Part shown: positions 27,914 through 36,092 of the stretch, one piece after another
Numbering within the stretch: the first letter of the stretch is position 1
How the letters are laid out: every line of letters starts with the position of its first letter
Assembly (NCBI RefSeq): GCF_016775475.1
Contig: NZ_JAEUXJ010000007.1
Span: 231,494 to 295,493 of the forward strand
Direction: 5' to 3'
From: Belnapia mucosa
Lineage (GTDB): Bacteria; Pseudomonadota; Alphaproteobacteria; Acetobacterales; Acetobacteraceae
DNA: 64,000 nt
Translations under genes and position numbers: made by a program
The notes under the pieces: model-generated
The model's input: the letters and a program-made list of their open reading frames with translations, nothing else
Databases searched by the model: none
Told to the model about the DNA's origin: nothing

Positions 27914-28798
27914 TCAGCCGCCGACCGCCCGATCCACCACCTCCGCCAGGCGCTGCAGCCGCGGCACGGCATCCTCCTTCAGGGCCGCCTCGATATCCGG
28001 CCGGCCGATGACCGTGCGCCACACCGCGCGCCCGGCCAGGAAGCCTGCGGCGCCCTCGCGGCAGGCCCATTCCACCGCCTGCGGGAAATCATCCGGCGCG
28101 ACGCCGGAGGAGAGCACGACCCAGGGCCCGTTCACGGTCCGGGTCAGCTCCGCGCAGGCCCGCCGCACCTCGGCCTCTGCCCCTTTGCCAAACAGCGGCA
28201 TCTCCGCCTTGTAGATATCGGCGCCACGGTTGCCGAGCTCGCGCGCGGCGGGCAGGATGCCCTCGGCGGTGTTCCAGGGCTGGCCGTCGCGGCGCTTGCG
28301 GCAGACCGGCTCCACGATGCTGATCAGCCCGGCGGCGCGGCAGCGGGCGACGAAGTCGTCCACCAGCGCGAGGCGCGGCTCCGGCGGCTCATCCGGCCGC
28401 CAGATGACCAGCAGCTTCAGGGCGACGGCACCCTCGGCGCGGACCTTGGCCGGCACCACCGCCTCGTCGATGCGGGCCTCCGCGACGATCTCGCCCGGGC
28501 CGGGGATCAGCGTGTCACCGGCGGCGATGAGGGCGCAGCCCGGCGCCACCACCCGCTCCGCGATGGCGCGGTCCCAGGCGAATTCGCGGTCCAGCAGCGC
28601 CGCGGAGGCATGGGGCGTCAGCGCCCGCAGCGCCGCCATCTTGAAATCTGACATCTGCCGGTCCGTCACCGGGCCGTCCTGGAACTCGGCCATCATGGCG
28701 CGCAGGCCTTCCCGCTGGTCCACCGCCAGCATGGCGAAGGCGCCGGAGGGACGGGCGAGGGCGCGGAGGTCGGCCCTCGGGGCGGTGCTCGTCATCAT
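27914..28798 (-). CDS. Class I aldolase resembling sulfofructose-1-phosphate aldolase YihT
   Basis: The 294-residue product closely follows the YihT/LacD aldolase layout. PSGAFAMLAVDQREGLR is at the start, then LKLLVIWRPDE and GLISIVEPVCR. The Schiff-base lysine is expected at Lys197 in ADIYKAEMPLFGKG, and FLAGRAVW lies near the end with Arg257. By remembered comparison it is much nearer E. coli YihT (6-deoxy-6-sulfofructose-1-phosphate cleavage to DHAP and sulfolactaldehyde) than Gram-positive LacD (tagatose-1,6-bisphosphate). Either substrate, or another ketose-1-phosphate, is possible. It is the last gene of the leftward operon. The start ATG follows CAGGAGAG. Family assignment is strong; substrate is inferred. 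Confidence 0.88.
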   Translation of the reverse strand: MMTSTAPRADLRALARPSGAFAMLAVDQREGLRAMMAEFQDGPVTDRQMSDFKMAALRALTPHASAALLDREFAWDRAIAERVVAPGCALIAAGDTLIPGPGEIVAEARIDEAVVPAKVRAEGAVALKLLVIWRPDEPPEPRLALVDDFVARCRAAGLISIVEPVCRKRRDGQPWNTAEGILPAARELGNRGADIYKAEMPLFGKGAEAEVRRACAELTRTVNGPWVVLSSGVAPDDFPQAVEWACREGAAGFLAGRAVWRTVIGRPDIEAALKEDAVPRLQRLAEVVDRAVGG

Positions 28799-28832
28799 GC
28801 TCTCCTGATTGGGTTGGATGTTGGGGCCGGCC

Positions 28833-29768
28833 TCATGCCCAGCCCTCGGCGAGCAGCGCCTCGACCGCGGCGCGGTCCGGCATGCCGTGCCATCCCTGGC
28901 CGCGCTGCGCCTTCAACGCGGCGGCCGCCGTGGCGAAGCGCGCCGCATTTGGCGGGTCTTGGCCCTCGGCCAAGGCCAGCGCATAGGCGCCATGGAACAC
29001 ATCGCCGCAGCCGGTGGTGTCGCGGGCAGCGATGCGTGGCGCGGGCAGCGGCATGGGGGCACCCTCCCGCCACCACAGGCTGCCCCGCGCGCCGAGGGTG
29101 ACGGCGAGGCTTCCGGCCGGACCGAGGGCGGGCATGCCGCGCAGGCGCGCGGCAGCCGCGGCGAGCCCCGCCCGGGGGTCGTCGGTGCCGGTGAACTCCA
29201 CCAGGCCGCGCTGCGAGAAGACCAGATGGTCCGTCAATGGCCCCAGCGCCGCGATGGTGCCGGCGGCGGCCACATCGGCATCCAGCACCCGCGGCAGGCC
29301 GCGCGCGCCGGCCAGGCGGAACAGCCGCTCCGCCCCCGCCGGCCAGCGCGGGTCGGCGAGCACCGCCCCCGCGCCCTCAAGCCGGCTCTCCGCCAGGGCC
29401 GAGGCCTCCGGCAACCCGCTGCCGGGAAAGACGGCGAGGACGCGCTCGCCCTCCGCATCCACCAGCACGCCGGAGATGGGCGAGTGACCGCCCGGCGCCG
29501 GCACGACATCCACCACCGCGACGCCGCAGCGCCCGAGCAGGGCGAGCAGCGTGGCCCCCGGCCCATCCGCGCCGAGCCGCCCATGCCACAGCGCCACCCC
29601 GCCGAGCGCGGCGATGGCGACGGCGGCCGTGGCCGCCATGCCGCCGCCCGTCTCGCGGAAGCCATGCGAGAGGAATTTCCCCGGCCCCGGCGGCAGGACC
29701 GGCAGCTCCCAGACCTGATCCAGGACGGCGATGCCGACGCAGAGAACGCGCGCCCCGCCCCCTGTCAT
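28833..29768 (-). CDS. PfkB-family sugar kinase resembling sulfofructose kinase YihV
   Basis: The 311-residue product has the PfkB motifs: GGGMAATAAVAIAALGG (41-57) and the C-terminal DTTGCGDVFHGA with catalytic Asp256. The anion-hole block reads GCG instead of the commoner GAG. The overall sequence, for example VLCVGIAVLDQ and VVLADxRW-like LADPRW, resembles YihV, the kinase that forms 6-deoxy-6-sulfofructose-1-phosphate. It would supply the aldolase encoded 34 bp downstream. Its ATG overlaps the alcohol dehydrogenase stop by 4 bp. Kinase identity is secure; the substrate is inferred. Confidence 0.9.
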   Translation of the reverse strand: MTGGGARVLCVGIAVLDQVWELPVLPPGPGKFLSHGFRETGGGMAATAAVAIAALGGVALWHGRLGADGPGATLLALLGRCGVAVVDVVPAPGGHSPISGVLVDAEGERVLAVFPGSGLPEASALAESRLEGAGAVLADPRWPAGAERLFRLAGARGLPRVLDADVAAAGTIAALGPLTDHLVFSQRGLVEFTGTDDPRAGLAAAAARLRGMPALGPAGSLAVTLGARGSLWWREGAPMPLPAPRIAARDTTGCGDVFHGAYALALAEGQDPPNAARFATAAAALKAQRGQGWHGMPDRAAVEALLAEGWA

Positions 29769-30733
29769 GGGGCGGGCACCAGGACCGGTTTCAGCTTCTC
29801 CCCCCGCGCGAAGGCGGCGAAAAGGCTCTCCAGCCCATCCAGCCCGGCGCGGTCGTCCACCAGCCGCTCATACTCGGCGCGGTCCGCCCGCAGCAATTCG
29901 AGATTCGCCGCGAAGTCGCCGATCGGGAAGTAGAAGGAGCGGAGGAGGAAGAAGTCCTTCAGCCGGATGGAGCGGGTCTCGGTGATCGACCAGGCATCGG
30001 ATTCGCCGAGCTGCAGGATCACGCCCTCGATGCCCACGGCCTCCAGCGCGGTCTGCCGGGCGGCATCCTTGCCTGTCGCCTCGACGACGAAGGTGTAGCG
30101 GCCCGTGGCCGCTTCCTCGGCGGTGATCGGTTCGGCACCGAGGGTGGCGGCGAAGCCGGACCGGTAGGCGGCGGGATCGACGACCGAGATCGGCCCGAAG
30201 CCCATGCGCCGCAGCACGAGGATGGCGCCAAGGCCGATCGGCCCCGCCCCAAGCACCAGCGCCCGCCCGCCCTCCACGATGCGGCGGGCCAACCTGACGC
30301 CATGCGCCGTGGTGCCGATGGTGTCGAGCAGGAGCGGGGCCAGATGATCCGGCACGTCGTCCGGCAGCGGCAGCAGGCAGCGTTCGGGGACCGCCACCGC
30401 CTCGGCATAGCCGCCATGGCGCTGCCAGCCGACCAGCTCCCGGCTGTTCTGGCAGAGATGCGTGCGCCCGCTCGTGCAGGCCTCGCAGCGGCCGCAGAAA
30501 ACGGGGATGTAGACCGCGACGCGCTCCCCGTGCCGGGGATGCCCCGGCTGGTCCACCCGCCCGGCGATCTCATGGCCGGGGGTGAAGGGCCAGCCGCGCC
30601 GCAGCGGGCGCAGGTCGCTGCCGCAGAGCGCGCAGGCGGCGACGCGCACCACCACCTCTCCCTCGGCGGGGACGGGCGCGGCCGCATCCTCGACCGTGAT
30701 CCGCCCCTCGCCATGGAAACGTGCCGCTTTCAT
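29765..30733 (-). CDS. Zinc-dependent alcohol dehydrogenase (MDR family)
   Basis: The 322-residue product is a medium-chain dehydrogenase. Catalytic zinc ligands are Cys37 and the H54-E55 pair in GHEIAGRV. The structural zinc is held by Cys80, Cys83, Cys86 and Cys94 (VFCGRCEACTSGRTHLC). The nucleotide-binding GAGPIGLGAI motif follows the catalytic domain. The substrate is unknown. In this cluster it could act on an aldehyde released by the aldolase or on the imported sugar. It overlaps both neighbouring genes by 4 bp, so it belongs firmly to the operon. Confidence 0.92.
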   Translation of the reverse strand: MKAARFHGEGRITVEDAAAPVPAEGEVVVRVAACALCGSDLRPLRRGWPFTPGHEIAGRVDQPGHPRHGERVAVYIPVFCGRCEACTSGRTHLCQNSRELVGWQRHGGYAEAVAVPERCLLPLPDDVPDHLAPLLLDTIGTTAHGVRLARRIVEGGRALVLGAGPIGLGAILVLRRMGFGPISVVDPAAYRSGFAATLGAEPITAEEAATGRYTFVVEATGKDAARQTALEAVGIEGVILQLGESDAWSITETRSIRLKDFFLLRSFYFPIGDFAANLELLRADRAEYERLVDDRAGLDGLESLFAAFARGEKLKPVLVPAP

Positions 30734-31545
30734 CCCTTCACCGCTCCCGCCGCGAGGCCGCCCACCAGGCGGCGCTGGATCAACATGGTCAGGATCAGGG
30801 GCGGGGCGGCGATCACCACGGCGGCCGCCATCAGCGCGCCCCAGTTCGTCACGCCCTCGCCCACGAAATTGAAGCTCGCCACGATCGCCGTCTTGCTCTC
30901 AAGGCCGGAGAGGACGAGGGCGAAGAGGAAGTAGTTCCAGGAGAAGACGAAGGACAGGATCGCCGCCACCACCACGCCCGGGACCACTACCGGCAGCACC
31001 ACGCGCAGCAGCACCTGATGCGCCCGCGCGCCGTCGATCTGCGCGCTCTCGATCAGTTCCCGCGGGACGCCTTCGAGATAGGGTAGCAGGACCCAGATCG
31101 TGATCGGCAGGGTGATGACGGCATGCGTCAACACGAGAACGGTCCGCGTCCCGGTCAGCCCGACGCTGGTGAACATCACCAGCCAGGGCAGAAGGAACAG
31201 CGTCCCCGGCGCCATGCGGGCAAACAGCGTGGCGGTCGCTGGCCAGGTCATGCGGTGCCAGGCCATGGCGAAGGCGGCCGGAAAGCCGAGCACCAGGCCG
31301 AGCAGCATGGACCCGCCCGCCACGACGAAGCTGTTCCAGGTATAGTCGAGGAAGTCGCCGCGGCCGAACAGCTCGGCGAAATTCTCGAGCGTCGGGGTGA
31401 AGAGCAGCCGCGGCGGCAGCGCCGCGACCTCGGTCCGCGTCTTGAAGGCGCTGAGCAGCACCCAGAGGACCGGCGCGGCGAGCACCAGCAGCACCGCGCC
31501 GAGCGCCACCGCATCCGCCGCGCGGCCGAGGCGCCGGCCTACCAT
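30730..31545 (-). CDS. ABC sugar transporter permease (MalG type)
   Basis: The 271-residue product has about six membrane spans. The EAA-loop typical of carbohydrate permeases is LIESAQIDGARAHQVLLRVVLPVVVPG, and a long periplasmic segment follows the first span. It would pair with the permease encoded just upstream. The ATG at 31545 overlaps that gene's end by 7 bp. The longer frame extending to 32295 is not coding beyond this start. Confidence 0.92.
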   Translation of the reverse strand: MVGRRLGRAADAVALGAVLLVLAAPVLWVLLSAFKTRTEVAALPPRLLFTPTLENFAELFGRGDFLDYTWNSFVVAGGSMLLGLVLGFPAAFAMAWHRMTWPATATLFARMAPGTLFLLPWLVMFTSVGLTGTRTVLVLTHAVITLPITIWVLLPYLEGVPRELIESAQIDGARAHQVLLRVVLPVVVPGVVVAAILSFVFSWNYFLFALVLSGLESKTAIVASFNFVGEGVTNWGALMAAAVVIAAPPLILTMLIQRRLVGGLAAGAVKG

Positions 31546-32417
31546 GTCACCGCCCGGCGCAGCCGCGCGAAGGCCAGGACGGAGCCGAAGATGATGGCGG
31601 AAAGCGTCACCATGATGGCGCTGGCATAGCCGATATCGAAGAACTCGAAGCCCCGGCGATAGGCCATGATATTGAGCGTGGTGCTCGCCGTGCCCGGCCC
31701 GCCCTGGGTGGTGATGTAGATCACGTCGAAGAAGCGCAGCAGGTCGACGCTGCGCAGCACCGCCGCCGTCACCAGGGTCGGGCCGAGCAGCGGCAGGGTC
31801 AGGCGCCGGAAGCGCTGCCAGCCGCGTGCACCATCCACCTCCGCCGCCTCGAAGACCTCGCCGGGCAGGGAGAGGTACCCGCCCATGACGATCAGCGCGA
31901 CGAAGGGCGTCCACTGCCAGGTGTCGATCGCCGCGACGGTCAGGATGACGGTGTCCGGATCGGATAGCCAGAGCCGCGGCGGCAGGCCGAGTTGGGCCAG
32001 GATCCAATTCGCGATCCCGAAGGACGGGTCGAGGATCACGATCGCCATCATCCCGATCACCACCGGCGGCAGCATGAAGGGCGAGACGAGGATGGTGCGG
32101 ATGATGCCGCGCGCCCAGCGGGACCGGGCGAGCAGCAGCCCGAGCCAGGTGCCGATGACAAGCTGCGCGACGAGCGAGATGACATAGAGCAGGAGGGTCA
32201 GCCGCAGCCCGTTCCAGAAATCGGCATCGGCGGCGAGCCGCGCGTAATTGGCGCCGCCATTCAGCCGCGGCGGCTGGCCGAGCGCGATTTCGCACAGGGA
32301 CAGCCAGACCGCATAGCCGAAGGGAAAGACGATCATGACGCCGGCGAAGACCAGCGCCGGCGCCACCATCCAGCGATAGGAGGTGCCGCTTCTACTGGAG
32401 CTTCGCAAGCTCTTCAT
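31539..32417 (-). CDS. ABC sugar transporter permease (MalF type)
   Basis: The product (292 residues from the chosen start) has six predicted spans. The EAA motif is VFEAAEVDGARGWQRFRRLTLPLLGPTL, and the FDVIYITTQGGPGTASTTLNI block is characteristic of sugar permeases. The start is uncertain. ATG at 32417 (MKSLRSSSRSG) overlaps the binding-protein gene by 26 bp; ATG at 32369 (MVAPALVF) is the alternative just before the first span. Confidence 0.9.
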   Translation of the reverse strand: MKSLRSSSRSGTSYRWMVAPALVFAGVMIVFPFGYAVWLSLCEIALGQPPRLNGGANYARLAADADFWNGLRLTLLLYVISLVAQLVIGTWLGLLLARSRWARGIIRTILVSPFMLPPVVIGMMAIVILDPSFGIANWILAQLGLPPRLWLSDPDTVILTVAAIDTWQWTPFVALIVMGGYLSLPGEVFEAAEVDGARGWQRFRRLTLPLLGPTLVTAAVLRSVDLLRFFDVIYITTQGGPGTASTTLNIMAYRRGFEFFDIGYASAIMVTLSAIIFGSVLAFARLRRAVTW

Positions 32418-33699
32418 CCGCCATGCGGGCTGCTTCCGCCGGTGTCGCGCGGCCGAGGACGACCTGCTGCACCGCGTCGCCGATCTTCTCGCGCGCCTCG
32501 GGGATGCGGTCGGTCGGCGGCTGGAACACGCCGGAACCCTCGCGGCCGAGCCGCACCAGCGCCTCGGCCCAGGCACGGCGGATCGGCAGCTCGGCGGTCC
32601 AGGCCTCGAAGGCCGGGCCCTGGAAGACCGAGGCCCGCGGCGGGGCGACGCCGGCCGAGACGAGCTTGCCCTGCGTCTCCTTCGAGGTCGCCCATTGCAG
32701 GAAGGTCCAGGCGGCGGGCTGGCGGCGCGAATGGGCGGAGATGGAGATGCCCCAGCCGATGGCCGCCGGCTTCGAGATGCCGCTCTCCCGCCCCGGCGGC
32801 AGGATCTTCACGCCGAGGTCCTTCGCGCGGTTCGGGAAGCGCATGATATTGGCGAATTCGTTGCTGCTCTCATGCACCATGGCGACGCGGCCGGAGCCGA
32901 GCAGCTCGATCACCTGGGTGAAGGTGTGGTTCAGCGCGCCGGGCGGGCCGTACTCCTTCAGCAGGTTCGCATACATCTCCAGCCCGCGGATGCTGGCCGG
33001 CTGCGACATCCCCGGCTTGCCGTCGGGCGTGACGACCGAGCCGCCGAGATTGTTGACGAAGCCGACGAAGGCATAGGGGATGGCGGTGCGCAGCCCGCGC
33101 GCCGCCCAGGGGATGATGTTCGGGTCGCGCGCCTTGATCGCCGCGGCGGCGGCCGGAATGTCCTCCAGATAGCGCGGCTCGGGGATACCCAACCGCTCGA
33201 ACACATCCTTCCGCCAGTAGAAGAGCGGGCCTTCCTGGTTGATCGGCACCGCGACCACCTGCCGGTCGAAGGTATTGGCGGCCTGGATGGAGGCGGAGAA
33301 ATCGGCCGCGTCGTAATCGGGCGCCGTCAGGGCGGGATCGGCCAGCAGCGGCGCGAGATCGGCATACCAGCCCGCCTTGCGGAAGACCGGCCCCTCGCGG
33401 CTGGCCAGCGTCATGAAGACGTCGAGATCGGCGGAGCGGCCCTGCATGAAGGTCGTCAGGCGGGCGCGGAACTGCTCCTCGTTGAAGATCTCGATCCGGG
33501 TGCGGATGCCGGTGCGGGCGGTGAAATCCGCCACCAGGTCGCGCATGGCCTGCGACCAGGGATGGTTGTTGAACATCAGGTTGATGGTCTGGCCGTCCTG
33601 CCGCCGCCAGTCGAAGGCGGACTGGGCCCGCGCGGGCACCGCCGCGGCCGCCGCCGCCGACAAGGCGCCACCGATGAGCTCGCGCCGCTTCATGGCCAT
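32392..33699 (-). CDS. ABC sugar transporter periplasmic binding protein (family 1)
   Basis: The 435-residue product has a twin-arginine-like signal peptide (MKRRELIGGALSAAAAAAVPARAQ), then a family 1 extracellular solute-binding protein (about 30-435). Segments include GQTINLMFNNHPWSQAMRDL and IPINQEGPLFYWRKDVFERLG-like. The ligand is unknown but, from context, a sugar, polyol or sugar derivative. It is the first gene of the leftward operon, with the regulator divergently transcribed 117 bp away. No ATP-binding subunit gene is present in this cluster. Confidence 0.93.
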   Translation of the reverse strand: MAMKRRELIGGALSAAAAAAVPARAQSAFDWRRQDGQTINLMFNNHPWSQAMRDLVADFTARTGIRTRIEIFNEEQFRARLTTFMQGRSADLDVFMTLASREGPVFRKAGWYADLAPLLADPALTAPDYDAADFSASIQAANTFDRQVVAVPINQEGPLFYWRKDVFERLGIPEPRYLEDIPAAAAAIKARDPNIIPWAARGLRTAIPYAFVGFVNNLGGSVVTPDGKPGMSQPASIRGLEMYANLLKEYGPPGALNHTFTQVIELLGSGRVAMVHESSNEFANIMRFPNRAKDLGVKILPPGRESGISKPAAIGWGISISAHSRRQPAAWTFLQWATSKETQGKLVSAGVAPPRASVFQGPAFEAWTAELPIRRAWAEALVRLGREGSGVFQPPTDRIPEAREKIGDAVQQVVLGRATPAEAARMADEELAKLQ

Positions 33700-33761
33700 C
33701 CTCTCCTCCCGCCCCGGCGCCTTCGGCGCCTTGTTGCAGCCGGGAGTGAAGCCGATCTATG

Positions 33762-33794
33762 TTCGTTTCCGCAAGCGGATTTTCGTTTTCGCAA
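33762..33794. promoter_or_regulatory. Direct repeats in the divergent promoter, likely DeoR-type operator
   Basis: TTCGTTTCCGCAA (33762) and TTCGTTTTCGCAA (33782) lie 20 bp apart, two helical turns, between the divergent operon and the DeoR gene. DeoR-family proteins of this group usually bind TTTCG-rich direct repeats. Similar T-C-G-rich elements precede glpD in this window. The repeat is seen directly; its role is inferred. Confidence 0.55.
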
Positions 33795-33816
33795 CCGCGA
33801 ACGGGGGAGGATAGGG

Positions 33817-34581
33817 ATGGGCGCCGATAGCCGCCATGCCGGCATCCTCGACGCCTTGCGTCGCCGCGGCGGCTATGCCGGCATTGAGGAACTGGCGAGC
33901 GGCCTCTCGGTCACGCCCCAGACCATCCGGCGCGACCTCTCGGAACTGGCGGAGAAGGGGCTGCTGCGCCGGCACCATGGCGGCGCGAGCCTGCCATCCT
34001 CGATCGCCAATACCGATTATGCGGTGCGGCATGTGGAGAACAGCGCGGCCAAGCAGCGCATCGCCCGCGCCGCGGCCGCCCTCATCCCCGACGGCTCCTC
34101 GCTCTTCCTGACCCTCGGCACGACGGTGGAAGCGACTGCGGCGGCGCTGGCGGCGACGCATCGGGACCTGCTGGTCGTGACCAACAGCAGCGCGGCGGCA
34201 CGCATCCTCGGCGCGGCGCCGGGGATGCAGGTGCATCTGCTCGGCGGCGTCTGGCAGGCGCGGAATGGCGGGTTGACCGGTGCGACGGCGGCCGAGATGG
34301 CGGGGCGCTGGCGCTGCGACGCGCTGCTGACGGGCGGCGGCGCGATCGGTGCGGATGGTTGGCTGCTGGACTATCATGAGGATGAGGTGGCGGTGGCGCG
34401 GGCCATGCTCGCCAGGGCCGGGCGCCTGGTGATTGTGGCGGATAGCGCGAAATTCCACCGCGCCGCGCCCTGCCGCGTGGCCCAGCCCGGCCGCGGCGGG
34501 ATGCTGGTGACGGAGGCCGCCGCCCCGGCCGCGACCGGCCGGGCGCTGCGCGCGGCGGGGGCGGAGATCGTCATCGCCTGA
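33817..34581 (+). CDS. DeoR-family transcriptional repressor of the sugar cluster
   Basis: The 254-residue product has an N-terminal helix-turn-helix (ILDALRRRGGYAGIEELASG, then LSVTPQTIRRDLSEL) and the DeoR sugar-phosphate sensing domain, with LFLTLGTTVEATA and a FHRAAPCRVA end. Family members release DNA when a phosphorylated intermediate binds. It is divergent from the importer operon and followed 23 bp later by the mannitol-dehydrogenase-family gene. The ATG follows GGGGGAGGATAGGG. YihW, the regulator of sulfoquinovose genes in E. coli, belongs to the same family. Confidence 0.92.
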   Translation: MGADSRHAGILDALRRRGGYAGIEELASGLSVTPQTIRRDLSELAEKGLLRRHHGGASLPSSIANTDYAVRHVENSAAKQRIARAAAALIPDGSSLFLTLGTTVEATAAALAATHRDLLVVTNSSAAARILGAAPGMQVHLLGGVWQARNGGLTGATAAEMAGRWRCDALLTGGGAIGADGWLLDYHEDEVAVARAMLARAGRLVIVADSAKFHRAAPCRVAQPGRGGMLVTEAAAPAATGRALRAAGAEIVIA

Positions 34582-34604
34582 GATTAGGGGGAGAGAAACG
34601 CAGG

Positions 34605-36077
34605 ATGGAGCTAAGCCGTGCGGCGCTGCGCGCCATGCCGCCAGGGGTGCGCGCCCCCGCCTATGATCCGGCCGCGGTGTCCGCGGGCATCGTTCATCTC
34701 GGCCCGGGCAATTTCCACCGCGCCCATATGGCCCGCTATGCGCATGACCTGATGGAGCGCCGCGCCGATGCGCTGTCCTGGGGCATCCTCGGCGCCGGGC
34801 TGATGGAGCCGGACCGCCGGATCGTCGAGGCGCTGACGTCGCAGGACGGGCTCTACACGCTGCTCGAGCGCGGCGAGGGCGAGGAGCGCGCGACCGTCAT
34901 CGGCTCCCTGGCGGGGCTGGTCTTCGCGGGGGATGGCTCCGCCGCCCTGCTGGCGGCGATGGATGCGCCGGCCATCCGCATCGTCAGCTTGACGGTGACG
35001 GAGAACGGCTATTGCCTGGACCGCGCGACCAAGCGGCTGGACCCCGGCAATCCGCTGATCCAGGCGGATCTGGCGAAGCCCCATGCGCCCTGCTCCGCCA
35101 TCGGCGTCATCACGGAGGCGCTGCGCCGTCGCCGCGACGCGGGGGCACCGGCCTTCACGGCCATGTCCTGCGACAACATCCAACATAACGGCCAAGTGCT
35201 GCGCGACGCCGTGCTGGCCTTCGCCGGGATGCGCGACCCGTCCCTCGCCCGCTGGATCGCGGCCGAGGCGGCCTTCCCCTCCACCATGGTGGACCGCATC
35301 ACCCCCGGGACAACCGATGAGGACCGGCAGGCGCTGGAGGCCCGGCACGGCCTGCGCGACCATTGGCCGGTGCCCTGCGAGACCTTCCGCCAATGGGTCA
35401 TCGAGGACCGCTTCCCCGCCGGCCGGCCGCCCTGGGAGGAGGTAGGGGCGCAGCTCGTCCCGGATGTCGGCCCCTATGAATTCATGAAGCTGCGCCTATT
35501 GAATGCGAGCCACCATACGGTCGCCGGGCTCGGCCGGCTGATGGGGCATGCCTATGTCTCGGACTGCCTGGCGGATGGCGATCTGGCGGCGCTGATGCGG
35601 GCCGTGATGGACCGTGAGACAGGCCCGACCGTGCCGCCCGTGCCGGGGGTGGATCTGGAGGAATACAAGCAGACGCTCGTCGCCCGCTTCGCCAATCCGG
35701 CGATCCGCGACACCCCCGACCGCATCGTCGCCGACGGCTCGCCCACCATCCTGCTGGACCCGCTGCGCGACCGCCTGCGTGCTGGCGAGCCCGCGGAGCT
35801 GCTCTGCCTTGCCGTCGCGGCCTGGATGCGTTGCGCGCGTGGGGAGGACGAGATCGGGCAGCCGGTCGTGCTGCGGCACGCCCTGGCGCCGCTGCTGCAT
35901 CAGCGGGCGGCGGAGGGTGGGCCTGATCCGGCGCCGCTGCTCTCGGTCGAGGCGGTGTTCGGCGATCTCGGCCAGCACTTCGCCTTCGTGGAGCCGGTGC
36001 GCCGCTGGCTGCAATCGCTCTACGCGGTTGGCGCCCGCCGCACCCTCGCCATGGCGCGGGTGCGGCTGGGGTTCTGA
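34605..36077 (+). CDS. Mannitol dehydrogenase family protein
   Basis: The 490-residue product is a long-chain polyol/uronate dehydrogenase of the MtlK/UxuB type. The N-terminal nucleotide motif is GIVHLGPGNFHRAHMARY, a TVTENGYCLD block follows, and the catalytic Lys295-x4-Asn300-x2-His303 is in KLRLLNASHH. Family enzymes interconvert polyols or aldonates and 2-ketoses using NAD(P). Here it could provide the ketose for the kinase and aldolase encoded on the other side of the regulator. It is second in the rightward deoR operon. The exact substrate cannot be read from the sequence. Confidence 0.92.
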   Translation: MELSRAALRAMPPGVRAPAYDPAAVSAGIVHLGPGNFHRAHMARYAHDLMERRADALSWGILGAGLMEPDRRIVEALTSQDGLYTLLERGEGEERATVIGSLAGLVFAGDGSAALLAAMDAPAIRIVSLTVTENGYCLDRATKRLDPGNPLIQADLAKPHAPCSAIGVITEALRRRRDAGAPAFTAMSCDNIQHNGQVLRDAVLAFAGMRDPSLARWIAAEAAFPSTMVDRITPGTTDEDRQALEARHGLRDHWPVPCETFRQWVIEDRFPAGRPPWEEVGAQLVPDVGPYEFMKLRLLNASHHTVAGLGRLMGHAYVSDCLADGDLAALMRAVMDRETGPTVPPVPGVDLEEYKQTLVARFANPAIRDTPDRIVADGSPTILLDPLRDRLRAGEPAELLCLAVAAWMRCARGEDEIGQPVVLRHALAPLLHQRAAEGGPDPAPLLSVEAVFGDLGQHFAFVEPVRRWLQSLYAVGARRTLAMARVRLGF

Positions 36078-36092
36078 GCCCCGCGCCGCGGT

